DNA of 64,000 nt from Verrucomicrobiaceae bacterium UBA1938 (GTDB lineage: Bacteria > Verrucomicrobiota > Verrucomicrobiia > Verrucomicrobiales > Verrucomicrobiaceae). The position numbers and the translations under genes were made by a program. Every line of letters begins with the position of its first letter. Positions within the stretch are counted from its first letter, which is position 1. The stretch is taken from NCBI GenBank assembly GCA_002336895.1, contig DDFC01000029.1:62001-126000 (forward strand), given 5' to 3'. Below are positions 25,711 to 33,736 of this stretch, in pieces. Under the pieces are notes generated by a model. It was not told the DNA's origin, did not search any database, and saw only the letters and a program-made list of their open reading frames with translations.

Positions 25711-26352
25711 ATGCCCATTCTTGCCAACGTTGTCGTCGAGCTGTTTCACAAAGGCGGTCCCATCATGTACCCCATCGCGGTGGTCAGCCTGGTGGCCATC
25801 TGCATCTTTGTGGAGCGTGTGTTCTGGTGGGTGCGGTTTGCGACGCGGAGGAATTCGAAGCAGCTGGACGAGGTGTATGAGAAGCTGGAGGCGGGAGATT
25901 TGGGGAAGGCGATTGAGTTTTCCAAGGGCTCCCAGGATCCGGTGGTGCGCATGATTCATCATGGGCTGAACCACCGGCATACGAGCATGCAGGGTGCGCT
26001 GGAAGTGGCGGCCGGGCAGGAGCTGCGGGATGCGGGGCGCTACCTGAGCGCGATGGACACGATCGTGACGCTGGCGCCGCTGCTGGGCCTGCTGGGCACG
26101 GTGACGGGGATCATGGGGAGTTTTACAAGCATCGGCAGCAGCGAGCTGGCGGTGGAGAAGGTGACTGGGGGCATCGGTGAGGCGCTGATCGCGACTGCGG
26201 CGGGCCTGGGGATCGCCATTGGCACGCTGGTGCCGATGAACTATTTCCATTCACGGCTGGCCGGGCTGAAGTTTGATCTGGAAGCTGCGGCGAACAATGT
26301 GCTGATCCTGGCTGCGCAGCATGGTTTTGACAAAGTCACCTCGAAGGCCTGA
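25711..26352 (+). CDS. exbB: ExbB / MotA-TolQ-ExbB proton channel protein
   Basis: This 213-residue protein has three membrane segments: the N-terminal MYPIAVVSLVAICIFVERVF, a middle DTIVTLAPLLGLLGTVTGIM, and a final GEALIATAAGLGIAIGTLVP. The conserved pore signature LLGTVTGIMGSF and the following GIGEALIATAAGL are intact. It forms the proton channel of the TonB complex at the inner membrane. It lies 42 bases after tonB and 8 bases before exbD, so the three genes form one operon. Confidence 0.93.
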   Translation: MPILANVVVELFHKGGPIMYPIAVVSLVAICIFVERVFWWVRFATRRNSKQLDEVYEKLEAGDLGKAIEFSKGSQDPVVRMIHHGLNHRHTSMQGALEVAAGQELRDAGRYLSAMDTIVTLAPLLGLLGTVTGIMGSFTSIGSSELAVEKVTGGIGEALIATAAGLGIAIGTLVPMNYFHSRLAGLKFDLEAAANNVLILAAQHGFDKVTSKA

Positions 26353-26360
26353 TCCACGCC

Positions 26361-26789
26361 GTGAAGCTTCATTCCCCACTGCCTGAACGCAAGACGCGGC
26401 TGGAGATCATCCCGCTGATCGATGTGATGTTCTTCCTGCTGGCCTCTTTCATGATGGTGAGCCTGACGATGACGAAGCAGCAGACGATCAAGGTGAACCT
26501 GCCGGTGGCGTCTTCTGCGCAGTCGGACTTCAAGCCTGACATGATCAACCTGGCGGTGAACGCGACGGGTGATGCGTTTTTTGACAAGGCGGCGATCACG
26601 CTGCCGGAGATGGAGCGCAAGCTGGCGGAGCGCTTTGGCAAGGACCCGGCGACGCCGGTGTACATCAGCGCGGATGTGAACACGCGCTATGCGGACATCG
26701 TGAAGGTGCTGGACGCGGCGAAGCGGGTGGGCTTTAGCAAGGTGGCGTTTAACGTGAAACCCAACAATGCAGCCAAGACGGCCCCCTGA
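26361..26789 (+). CDS. exbD: ExbD / TolR-family biopolymer transport protein
   Basis: This 142-residue protein has a single membrane anchor near the N-terminus (LEIIPLIDVMFFLLASFMMV) with the essential aspartate in PLIDVMF, followed by a periplasmic domain ending with VYISADVNTRYADIVKVLDA and GFSKVAFNVKP. It is the partner of ExbB in the TonB energy complex. The start is GTG at 26361 (VKLHSPLPERKTRLE), 8 bases after exbB. A coiled-coil gene follows by 3 bases, indicating a four-gene operon. Confidence 0.92.
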   Translation: MKLHSPLPERKTRLEIIPLIDVMFFLLASFMMVSLTMTKQQTIKVNLPVASSAQSDFKPDMINLAVNATGDAFFDKAAITLPEMERKLAERFGKDPATPVYISADVNTRYADIVKVLDAAKRVGFSKVAFNVKPNNAAKTAP

Positions 26790-26792
26790 TTC

Positions 26793-27338
26793 ATGAAGCG
26801 CCTGCTGAACACGCTGCTGGTCATCATCTCCCTAGGTCTGTGCGCCGTGTGCCTGGTGCAATGGCAGCGCGAGGCGCGGCTGCGCGGGCATATTGCTGAC
26901 CTGGTGAAAAGCCTGGAGGCGGAGAACAACCTGCGGATCGAGGCGGAGCGGAAGGTGCGTGCGTATGAGATGGAGATCGCGCGACTGACGGAGCTGCGCG
27001 CGGAGGTGGAGGCGAAGCTGGTGGAGGTGTCGCGTGAGTACAATGATCTTTCCAATGACTCGGTGGCACGAGGCATCACGATCGCGATTTACATGCGGGA
27101 ACTGATGCAGATGCAGCGCGGGCTGGAGGCGACGCAGCTGGCGTTTGGCAAGGGCAGCGAGGCGATCAAGAGCCATAACAGCGTGGTGACGTCTCAAAAC
27201 AATGCGATGGAGAAGCAGAACGAGCTGCTGAAGCAGCTGGTGGAGGAGCGGAATGATGCGATCTCGAAACTGAATGCGCGGACGCGGGAATTTAACGAGC
27301 TGGTGGAGAAGTATAACAAGCTGGCGAAGGGGAAGTGA
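26793..27338 (+). CDS. Membrane-anchored coiled-coil protein of the tonB operon
   Basis: This 181-residue protein has one N-terminal membrane segment (LLNTLLVIISLGLCAVCLVQ). The rest is predicted as long charged heptad-rich helix: ENNLRIEAERKVRAYEMEIA, LRAEVEAKLVEVSREYNDLS, and NNAMEKQNELLKQLVEERND. No catalytic motif is seen. It begins 3 bases after exbD, so it is co-transcribed with tonB-exbB-exbD. A scaffold or envelope-spanning partner role is inferred from topology and location. It is not a standard component of TonB systems. Confidence 0.7.
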   Translation: MKRLLNTLLVIISLGLCAVCLVQWQREARLRGHIADLVKSLEAENNLRIEAERKVRAYEMEIARLTELRAEVEAKLVEVSREYNDLSNDSVARGITIAIYMRELMQMQRGLEATQLAFGKGSEAIKSHNSVVTSQNNAMEKQNELLKQLVEERNDAISKLNARTREFNELVEKYNKLAKGK

Positions 27339-27350
27339 GGGGGCAGGGGA

Positions 27351-27480
27351 GTTGACGGTGGTTTACGGTTGTTGACGATGGTTGACGATGGTTGACGGTG
27401 GTTGACGGTGGTTGACGGTGGTTGACGGTGGTTGACGGTGGTTGACGGTGGTTGACGGTGGTTGACGGTGGTTGACGGTG
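27351..27480. repeat. Tandem array, 13 copies of a 10-base unit
   Basis: Consensus unit GTTGACGGTG. Copy 2 is GTTTACGGTT and copies 3-4 are GTTGACGATG; the remaining ten are identical. It begins 12 bases after the coiled-coil gene of the tonB operon. The uniformity of the later copies indicates recent expansion by slippage. Confidence 0.95.
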
Positions 27481-27552
27481 GTTTGACCGGAGTTCCGGAG
27501 GAAGATGAGGAGATGGCGGGGCGATGTGGACGTTTGGTTTTGCCGCAGAGAG

Positions 27553-27664
27553 GCAGAGGAGCAGAGGAGCAGAGGAGCAGAGGAGCAGAGGAGCAGAGGA
27601 GCAGAGGAGCAGAGGAGCAGAGGAGCAGAGGAGCAGAGGAGCAGAGGAGCAGAGGAGCAGAGGG
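27553..27664. repeat. Tandem array, 14 copies of an 8-base unit
   Basis: Consensus unit GCAGAGGA, with only the last copy (GCAGAGGG) differing. A unit length not divisible by three means that any reading frame is changed by gain or loss of one unit. The array lies 72 bases beyond the 10-base array. Confidence 0.95.
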
Positions 27665-27992
27665 GGCAGAGATGGTGCGTCGACGGTTGTTTGGACGGAG
27701 TTACGCAGGGATGGCCGAAAGAGGGGAAAGAGAGTGAAAAAAGGAATAGGGTAAGCCGGAGGGGAGACAATCAGATGGGGCGAGATGGTGATTGTGGGGT
27801 GATGGGGTGTTTGATTTTGTCGCAGAGGAGCGGAGGAGCAGCGGGGGCGGAGAGGATGAGTGGGAGGATGGTTTGTCGAGGTTGTCTTAAATTGCGCTCT
27901 TTATGAAGCTGGCTGCTGGTAAGGCTGGTGGTTGATGTTGAAGCGCTTTTGCTTTGGGTGTTTGCGAATGACTGGCATCTTTTCGGTAATGT

Positions 27993-28008
27993 ATCGTCAT
28001 GTGACGAT
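27993..28008. promoter_or_regulatory. Palindrome upstream of the Imm26-like gene
   Basis: ATCGTCA-TG-TGACGAT, 7-base arms with a 2-base centre, about 100 bases upstream of the ATG at 28110 and outside the tandem arrays. Its symmetry suggests a dimeric repressor site, but no regulator gene is adjacent. Confidence 0.35.
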
Positions 28009-28109
28009 GCGGGGGAGTCACCGGACGTCAGTATTAAATTGTCAAATTTTTGCGCCATGACCCCATTTGACCCGCGTTGATCCAAGCAGTTAAAAATTTG
28101 CCACTTTCT

Positions 28110-28961
28110 ATGAAGAAAAAGAAATCATTGAAACCCTTTCCGGAGCGTCTCGGGACGCTTGTGTGCTTTCCTCTGCGTAAAGGAGGCTATGCCTACGGTG
28201 TCTATTATTCAGGATATGCTTTTTGGTTTTATGATTTCATTACGGACAAGCCAACCAACAATCTCGAGTTATTCAAATCTTCACGTTGGTTTCAGCGAAT
28301 CAGTTGTTTGGATGATGGACTGAGTTCTGAAACCTTTGCTGTGGGAGAGATTGACTTGACGCCTGAGGAGTGCCGGCCGGTCAAAACTTGGCGTCGAGTC
28401 ACCGATGGGGCGCTTCGGGCAGGGGCTCCAACCCCCTACAAGCTTTATGATCCTACGATTGCTGATCTAAGTCAGCGCTATTATCACATCACGGAGGCCG
28501 AGTTGCCGAAGTATCAGGAGTTCATGCAGCTTTCGCACACGCAGCTGCTAAAATATCTTGAGACACAGCGGCCACGCATGAAGTGGATTGAGGTGCCGGC
28601 GAATCAGGTGTTTGCACCTCCGGTAATGACGGAGAGTGAGACGTTTGAGCCACTGACGATCTTTGAAATCTGGCTTTCAGGGCTTGACAAGATGGAGGTG
28701 AAAGATCTCCAAGGCATCGCGGATGAGATTGACGCAGAACTGCACGACAAAGGTGCGGGTGACGTGATCGGCACCGGCGGAATGATTGGGGATGACCAGC
28801 ACAACATTGCAGTACAGAATGCACCGGGGAAAAAGTCGGAAGCGCTGGAATGCATAAGGCGGGTTTTGCTGCGTCTGAATGCGGACCCAGTCGACACGGA
28901 AATCATGGAGCAAGAACCCAATGCGAATGGTGATGATGTCACCCATTCGCTGAACAAATGA
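28110..28961 (+). CDS. Imm26-like immunity-type protein
   Basis: This 283-residue protein has an N-terminal part (LGTLVCFPLRKGGYAYGVYY, then YAFWFYDFIT) that resembles immunity protein 26, where a 'G.v..iPL..g.yayg' strand opens the domain. The C-terminal 70 residues (GTGGMIGDDQHNIAVQNAPG, then ALECIRRVLLRLNADP) resemble the short alpha/beta domains often attached to immunity proteins. No matching toxin gene is visible in the window. Its GC is lower than that of neighbours and it is flanked by repeats, which suggests acquisition. The ATG at 28110 is chosen over a TTG at 28077. Confidence 0.55.
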   Translation: MKKKKSLKPFPERLGTLVCFPLRKGGYAYGVYYSGYAFWFYDFITDKPTNNLELFKSSRWFQRISCLDDGLSSETFAVGEIDLTPEECRPVKTWRRVTDGALRAGAPTPYKLYDPTIADLSQRYYHITEAELPKYQEFMQLSHTQLLKYLETQRPRMKWIEVPANQVFAPPVMTESETFEPLTIFEIWLSGLDKMEVKDLQGIADEIDAELHDKGAGDVIGTGGMIGDDQHNIAVQNAPGKKSEALECIRRVLLRLNADPVDTEIMEQEPNANGDDVTHSLNK

Positions 28962-29345
28962 ACCGGCGTGCCAACCAATGGCGCGGGACGTGCCAGCCAA
29001 TTTGGAAATATGAAGTCAGCGCAGGTTCCTCCTTCGTCGGGCTTCGCAACTCGGTTTGTGAACTCTCCTATTTTGGAAGCAAAACCATGAAGTCCCCGCA
29101 GCCAGCGTTTTCACATTTGCGGCTACGGATCTTTCATGGCTCTGACGACGTTTTTTGACGGAGCAAAGCATGCCTATTTTCAACTCAACACCCCAACGCC
29201 TTGCCCTCCTCATGTCGCCTGACCCCATTGGACCCGAACAGGCACGAATAACTTCAGGGTGGTCTGCAGTGGGCAGATGATCTTGCAGGCTCTCCCGCGC
29301 TCCTTCAGAGCGCGGCCTTGAGCAAGGATGCTGCTTATCGAACAA

Positions 29346-29365
29346 CCCAGGGCTTGCGCCCTGGG
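29346..29365. repeat. Hairpin repeat (8-base stem)
   Basis: CCCAGGGC-TTGC-GCCCTGGG, followed by GGCCTTTGGCC. This composition matches the short GC-rich repeats dispersed in intergenic regions of this bacterial group. Confidence 0.6.
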
Positions 29366-29459
29366 CTGCTGCGGGCCTTTGGCCTGCGGCGCGGGGCCTT
29401 GGCGTGCTCAGTTTACCAATAGACACACCCACTCTCTTCAGGCGCGGGTTCAACTATTC

Positions 29460-29474
29460 ATGGGATTACACCAC
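29460..29474. repeat. Dispersed GGGATTAYACCAC element, copy 1
   Basis: ATGGGATTACACCAC, with further similarity to copy 2 over about 20 more bases (CACGAGCAGTAGAAAGCGG against CACAGGCGATTGAAAACGG). Confidence 0.5.
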
Positions 29475-29618
29475 GAGCAGTAGAAAGCGGGTCTCATCTG
29501 GGGATGCCAGCATTGCATGCCACCTGCCATGCGATCGAGCGGAGTGGGATCGTCCCGATTCCACACGTTCCTGCAACGTTGAGCGTCCCCACATTATCCG
29601 TGATACACGCTCCAGGTG

Positions 29619-29639
29619 GGGGGATCAAGATGATCCCCC
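29619..29639. repeat. Hairpin with 9-base perfect stem
   Basis: GGGGGATCA-AGA-TGATCCCCC, a very stable 3-base-loop hairpin. There is no T-run on either side, so it does not look like an intrinsic terminator. Confidence 0.6.
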
Positions 29640-29684
29640 TCCGTCTGCCTGTGCTTCTGCCATGAGAGCTGTTTTCAGCGCCTC

Positions 29685-29699
29685 GTGGGATTATACCAC
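29685..29699. repeat. Dispersed GGGATTAYACCAC element, copy 2
   Basis: GTGGGATTATACCAC, itself a small inverted repeat (GTGG/CCAC). A third, shorter copy, GTGGGATTAC, lies at 29997-30006 at the end of the beta-propeller gene. Confidence 0.5.
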
Positions 29700-29927
29700 A
29701 GGCGATTGAAAACGGTTCTTTTTCAAAGCTGATCTAGCCGTCTTGAAGAAGCGACTGATCCTGCGGGCTCGAGGCGGGAAGGGAGTCACGGCGAGGCGGA
29801 ATGGCGGAGAGACGCTGCTGGATAGCGCGGCGTGCAAAGAAGGCGATGGGTTTGCTTCCCGCTCGCGTCCGTCCATACCCAGGGTCTGCCTCGCTGAGGC
29901 TCGGCTGCCCCTTGGGCTTAACTACGC

Positions 29928-29942
29928 AACCCCTTTGGGGTT
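29928..29942. repeat. Hairpin repeat (6-base stem)
   Basis: AACCCC-TTT-GGGGTT within a GC-rich block (about 29880-29960) that resembles dispersed intergenic repeats of Planctomycetes/Verrucomicrobia genomes. Confidence 0.55.
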
Positions 29943-30002
29943 GGTGCGAAGCGGGGCAAAGTGACGAAAAGAGAACAAACCTGTTTTCTAGAGATCGTGG
30001 GA

Positions 30003-31553
30003 TTACTCAACTGCATAGCTGAACAAGTCTCCGCTCTGGAGGTGGAACTGCAGACGGATGGGGATGCCTGATGGAAGTGTGGTGGTGTTTCCCCACTGGG
30101 CGGGGAGCTTGACGCCGTCCTGAGTTTTGAGCACGCAGGCTGCTTTTTCGTAGCCTTTGATTGTGTGGCCTGTGGCGTCAAGCACCTCGACGCTGAGCTG
30201 TCCTTTGGTGAGGTCTGCGTTGACGAAAAGCTGTGTGCCCTGGGGTGTGAAGTCGTGTGTTTCGATGGTGCCGGTTTTTTCTCCTGCCCGCAGGGAGGCG
30301 AGGCCATCTGTGCGCCAGATGGCGAGGGCGATGGACTGCTGCTTTTCGGGGGGCAGGCCGCCATGCGGGGTGGTGCATGCGGTGTAGTACATCCACATTT
30401 CGCCGCCGACAAAAACGGGGGCATTGCAGAGGCCGAAGATGCTGCCGGCATCGTAGGCATGCGGGCCCAGCGGAATCACGGGACTGCGGTCTGAGCAGCG
30501 GTCCCAGTGGCGGCCATCGCGGCTGGTGACGAGCTTGACATCAATGATGCCGGTGGCGGAGCGCTTGCGGCCATCGACCTCGTCATTGCCAAACAAGGCT
30601 GAGGGCGGCTCGACCCGACGGAAATGGGTCACAAAACCCAGCCACTGACCGGCGTAAGGAAAGGCGGAGAGATTGTAGTATTCCGAGTAGGTGCCGCCCT
30701 TGAGCTTTCGGGCGGCTTTGTTGTCCACCTCGTCGGCGACGACGACGGGGTGCGGCTCGGACCAGTGCTGCATGTCTTTGCTGACGGAAAGGAACACGTG
30801 GCGGATGCCGATGACGCGGGGGTCTCCCTGACGCTTGTGAAAGGCGAGGTATTCGCCGGTCTGCGGATCCTGGGAGAGGGTGATGGTGTCGCAGCCGAGG
30901 AGGATGGGCTCGGGCTCGACGGTCCAATGCCAGCCATCGGCCGAGTAGGCGGAGTAGTAGAGCCGATGATCTTTGTCGCGATACCAGTCCACGAGCTCAA
31001 ACTTGTCTTTGAGCCGCTGCAGCTTGGCGTCGTCCACGCCGCGGCTTGCATTGCCCACGGCTTTGTATCGTTTCCTGGGATCTGTTTCGAATTTGTCCTC
31101 GATGATGCTGGGGCTGTGGAGTCGCAGGTCTGTTTCATTGGTGTCGCCAGCGATCTTCAGGGCTGGCTTTTCCCAATGGATGCCATCGGCGGAAGTGGCG
31201 TAGAGGACGCTGCCGGGGTCTGCATACCACATGCGGAAAGAGCCGGTTTTTTCATCGCGCAGGACGGTGCCGTAGATGTTGACGCGCTTGTCGAGAATGC
31301 CGTCTTTGGTCCGCACCTCCCAGGGCATGTCTGCGGTGATGACGGGGTGCTCTCGTTTCCTGGCCGGGTGGATGACGCGGGTGATGCCTTGCTTGCTGCG
31401 GATCATGAGGCTGTCCACGAAGAGCTGCTTCTCGCCCTTTTTTAGCAGCGGTGGGGGCGGGCGTTTTAACGGGGCTTCTTGGGAAAGGGCTGGAGAGGTG
31501 AGCATGCCAAGACCGAGCAGGAGCAGAAGAGGGGGAGGAGGATGTGTGGGCAT
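30003..31553 (-). CDS. Secreted beta-propeller protein, glycosyl hydrolase family 32/43-like
   Basis: This 516-residue protein has a signal peptide (LLLLLGLGMLTSPALSQ). Blade-like units occur along it, such as GSFRMWYADPGSVLYATSADGIHWEKPAL, KRYKAVGNASRG, HRLYYSAYSADGWHW, GEYLAFHKRQGDP, and GEMWMYYTACTTPHGG. 'D.W..W'-type motifs with start-of-blade acidic residues are typical of GH43/GH32-type five-bladed propellers. A catalytic triad cannot be identified with confidence, so it may bind or cut a plant- or algal-type glycan. It stands alone with repeat regions on both sides. Confidence 0.7.
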   Translation of the reverse strand: MPTHPPPPLLLLLGLGMLTSPALSQEAPLKRPPPPLLKKGEKQLFVDSLMIRSKQGITRVIHPARKREHPVITADMPWEVRTKDGILDKRVNIYGTVLRDEKTGSFRMWYADPGSVLYATSADGIHWEKPALKIAGDTNETDLRLHSPSIIEDKFETDPRKRYKAVGNASRGVDDAKLQRLKDKFELVDWYRDKDHRLYYSAYSADGWHWTVEPEPILLGCDTITLSQDPQTGEYLAFHKRQGDPRVIGIRHVFLSVSKDMQHWSEPHPVVVADEVDNKAARKLKGGTYSEYYNLSAFPYAGQWLGFVTHFRRVEPPSALFGNDEVDGRKRSATGIIDVKLVTSRDGRHWDRCSDRSPVIPLGPHAYDAGSIFGLCNAPVFVGGEMWMYYTACTTPHGGLPPEKQQSIALAIWRTDGLASLRAGEKTGTIETHDFTPQGTQLFVNADLTKGQLSVEVLDATGHTIKGYEKAACVLKTQDGVKLPAQWGNTTTLPSGIPIRLQFHLQSGDLFSYAVE

Positions 31554-31929
31554 GAGGGCATGCGAACGGTTTGGCAGGGGGAGGAATTGCAGGTTTGTTC
31601 TGGGGTGGGAGATGGTGTGGGGGCGGTGGGTGGCAGTGCTGGCATCGCTACGCGATGCGAGTGCCGAAGAAGTGCGTGGTGTGTGTTAACGAGGGGTGTC
31701 GCTTCGCTCAACCCCTCGCTACAGGCTGGGATGGCTACGCCATCCGTGGATGGTGTCATTTCTCGAAGCCCAGGGGTATCACTTGTTTTCATTTGGCGGA
31801 GGCCGGCAGGATCAGCATTTTGAAAACGCCATGCCGAGATGTGTTGCAGGATGGAAGTGTGAGGTATAGCGATTCCCGCCGAGCGCTGGCATTCACACAT
31901 GTCCGCAAAGGGCTCAATCATTGGCAAAA
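31554..31929. other. Intergenic region with two hairpin repeats
   Basis: No supported gene. Contains a hairpin GAGGGGT/ACCCCTC (31691-31717) and GGATGGC-TAC-GCCATCC (31729-31745), in the same style as the repeats at 29-30 kb. Promoters for the beta-propeller gene and the DUF3592-like gene must lie here but cannot be pinpointed. Confidence 0.5.
31691..31745. repeat. Paired hairpin repeat
   Basis: Two adjacent hairpins: GAGGGGT(13 bases)ACCCCTC and GGATGGC-TAC-GCCATCC. Both are perfect and lie 11 bases apart, as in a composite intergenic repeat. Confidence 0.6.
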
Positions 31930-32412
31930 ATGCAAACGAATGATCTGCCATCCAGAAGAAGAACCGTGCTCACCGCGTTGCTTCCGGCAGTCTTTTTGGG
32001 AATGGGAATTCCCGACCTGTTGGACACGATTGCTCTTCATCGGAGTCAAAGCGAGGTGGATGCACGTGTCATCGACAACAGAACCATGTTTAAAAGGTTT
32101 GGTGTCTCGCATGAACTGAAATACGTGTTTCAACCTGCTCTCAGAACAGACACAATCGGCAGGCAAGGTGCTTTTAATGATAACATGTGGTCTTCGCTGT
32201 CCGAAGCTGAATGGGGTAAGGCTGTCGAAAAAGGATTTGTGTCTGTCAGGTATGATCCATCGAATCCTGGGAACAACGCTCCTGCTTCGGCTTTGCCGTC
32301 AATTCTTGACAGCAGTGTCCCGATATTTTTGGGGCTGCTTTTAGGCTGCTGCATTGTCATTGTTGAGGTAAAGCGCACGAGGGTGGGCAGAACCTCGGGG
32401 GAGGGTGGGTAA
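31930..32412 (+). CDS. DUF3592-like two-membrane-segment protein
   Basis: This 160-residue protein has one membrane segment near the N-terminus (TVLTALLPAVFLGMGIPDLL) and one near the C-terminus (SVPIFLGLLLGCCIVIVEV). The middle part has the pattern LKYVFQPA...GRQGAF and VSVRYDPSNPGNNAPASALP, which resembles the extracytoplasmic domain of DUF3592 proteins ('Y.v.G....g......v.Y.P.nP..s'). The function is unknown. The ATG at 31930 is preferred over a TTG at 31921. The MFS gene starts 43 bases downstream on the same strand. Confidence 0.6.
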   Translation: MQTNDLPSRRRTVLTALLPAVFLGMGIPDLLDTIALHRSQSEVDARVIDNRTMFKRFGVSHELKYVFQPALRTDTIGRQGAFNDNMWSSLSEAEWGKAVEKGFVSVRYDPSNPGNNAPASALPSILDSSVPIFLGLLLGCCIVIVEVKRTRVGRTSGEGG

Positions 32413-32455
32413 AGAGCTTGCCATTGGGGGCGGTCTGCTAAAGACTCGCGGCCGC

Positions 32456-33736
32456 ATGAGCCAACCAGCATCTAATGAAATCACCCGACTGAGGGATCTT
32501 TCGCCTGAGCAACGCCGTTCCGGACTGGCCGCGTGGCTGGGGTGGATGTTTGACGGGCTGGACATGCACCTGTACACGCTGGTGGCGACGGCGTTTGTGG
32601 CGTCGCTGCTGGGGGTGCCGGAGGAGAATGCGAGCGTAGGGATGCACGGGTCTATCATCCAGGCGGCGTTCTTGGTTGGCTGGGCGGTGGGGGGTGCGTT
32701 TTTTGGGCGTGTGGGGGATGTGCTGGGGCGGAGCCGGGCGCTGACGCTGACGATCCTGACGTATGCGTGCTTTACGGGGCTGTCGTTCTTTGCGCAGACG
32801 TGGTGGCACCTGATGATTTTCCGTTTCCTGGCGGCGCTGGGGATTGGCGGGGAGTGGGCGGTGGGGGCGTCTCTGCTGTCTGAGACGTGGCCGAAGAAGT
32901 GGCGGCCGTGGATCGCGGCGACGCTGCAGAGCGCGGTGAACTGCGGTGTGCTGCTGGCGTGTTTTGCGGGGTATCTGCTGGCGGGCAAGGAGCCGCGCTA
33001 CATTTTCCTGATCGGGATCCTGCCGGCGCTGATCACGCTGTGGATCCGCAAGGCGGTGCCGGAGACGGAGGAGTGGGTGCAGGCGCGCGAGGGGCAGCCG
33101 GTGCCGAAGCTGAGTGATCTTTTCAGCCCGGCGGTGCGCGGGGTGACGTGGCGGGTGATGCTGATCTGCGCGGTGTCGCTGACGGCGCATTGGACGTTTC
33201 TCTTCTGGCAGCAGAAGCATGTGCTGAGCCTGGCGGAGATCGCACCGCTGGACAAGGCGGGGAAAGATGCGGCGGTGGTGACGGCGCTGATGTGGATCAT
33301 GTTTGGCTCGTTGATCGGGAATTTCATCAACGGCGGGCTGGCGAAGGTGTTTGGCTACCGGAACACGATCGTGGGGATGATGCTGGCGTATTTTGCGATC
33401 ATGTATGTGTCGTTTTCACAAGTATGGAGCTGGGAGGCGACGAAGTGGCAGTTTGCGATCATCGGTGCGTGCCAGGGTGTGTTTGGGCTTTTCACGATGT
33501 GCCTGCCGCCGGTGTTTCCGGTGCTGCTGCGGACGACGGGTTCGGGATTCTGCTACAACATCGGCCGCATCGTGGCGGCGGGTGGGACGGTGTTTTTTGG
33601 GATCTTTGTGAAGGTGGGGGATTTCAGGACGGCGCTGCTGTATGCGGGGTTCCTTTTCATCCCGTCTGCGGCGGTGGCGATGATGCTGCCGTCTGAGCCG
33701 AAGGAGGCGGATGGTGTGGCGAGTGCGGTGGACTAG
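32456..33736 (+). CDS. MFS transporter (AAHS/sialate-type 12-TM)
   Basis: This 426-residue protein has twelve predicted membrane segments. The N-terminus shows WLGWMFDGLDMHLYTLVATAF, similar to the 'fDGyd..l' motif of acid/sugar symporters, followed by GRVGDVLGRSRALTL (loop 2-3 motif) and LGIGGEWAVGASLLSE. The substrate may be an aromatic or sugar acid; it cannot be fixed from sequence. The stop codon TAG overlaps the stop of the convergent PEP-CTERM gene in a shared CTAG. Confidence 0.85.
   Translation: MSQPASNEITRLRDLSPEQRRSGLAAWLGWMFDGLDMHLYTLVATAFVASLLGVPEENASVGMHGSIIQAAFLVGWAVGGAFFGRVGDVLGRSRALTLTILTYACFTGLSFFAQTWWHLMIFRFLAALGIGGEWAVGASLLSETWPKKWRPWIAATLQSAVNCGVLLACFAGYLLAGKEPRYIFLIGILPALITLWIRKAVPETEEWVQAREGQPVPKLSDLFSPAVRGVTWRVMLICAVSLTAHWTFLFWQQKHVLSLAEIAPLDKAGKDAAVVTALMWIMFGSLIGNFINGGLAKVFGYRNTIVGMMLAYFAIMYVSFSQVWSWEATKWQFAIIGACQGVFGLFTMCLPPVFPVLLRTTGSGFCYNIGRIVAAGGTVFFGIFVKVGDFRTALLYAGFLFIPSAAVAMMLPSEPKEADGVASAVD

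Larger units (their letters stand above)
27339..28109. other. Intergenic accessory region with two tandem arrays
   Basis: About 770 bases without a supported gene. It holds a 10-base array (27351-27480), an 8-base array (27553-27664), and a 16-base palindrome near the 3' side. Several apparent reading frames here are just translations of the arrays. A degenerate stretch similar to the 8-base unit occurs near 27825-27855. Confidence 0.6.
28962..30002. other. Hairpin- and repeat-rich region without a supported gene
   Basis: About 1 kb containing several strong hairpins (29346-29365, 29619-29639, 29928-29942) and three related copies of a GTGGGATTAYAC element (29460, 29685, 29997). Open frames exist in both strands but have no start context, domain or codon pattern of neighbouring genes. 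GC-rich self-complementary segments of this kind are frequent between genes in Planctomycetes and Verrucomicrobia. Confidence 0.55.

Noticed and set aside
27351..27664. Possible CRISPR array
   Set aside because: Units of 10 and 8 bases with no spacers and no cas genes.
27363..27906. Several overlapping frames on both strands with repeated peptides
   Set aside because: They are translations of the two tandem arrays; unit lengths of 10 and 8 make them cycle frames.
29016..29453. Minus-strand 145-codon frame in the hairpin region
   Set aside because: Basic low-complexity peptide derived from GC-rich hairpin repeats, no start signal or domain.
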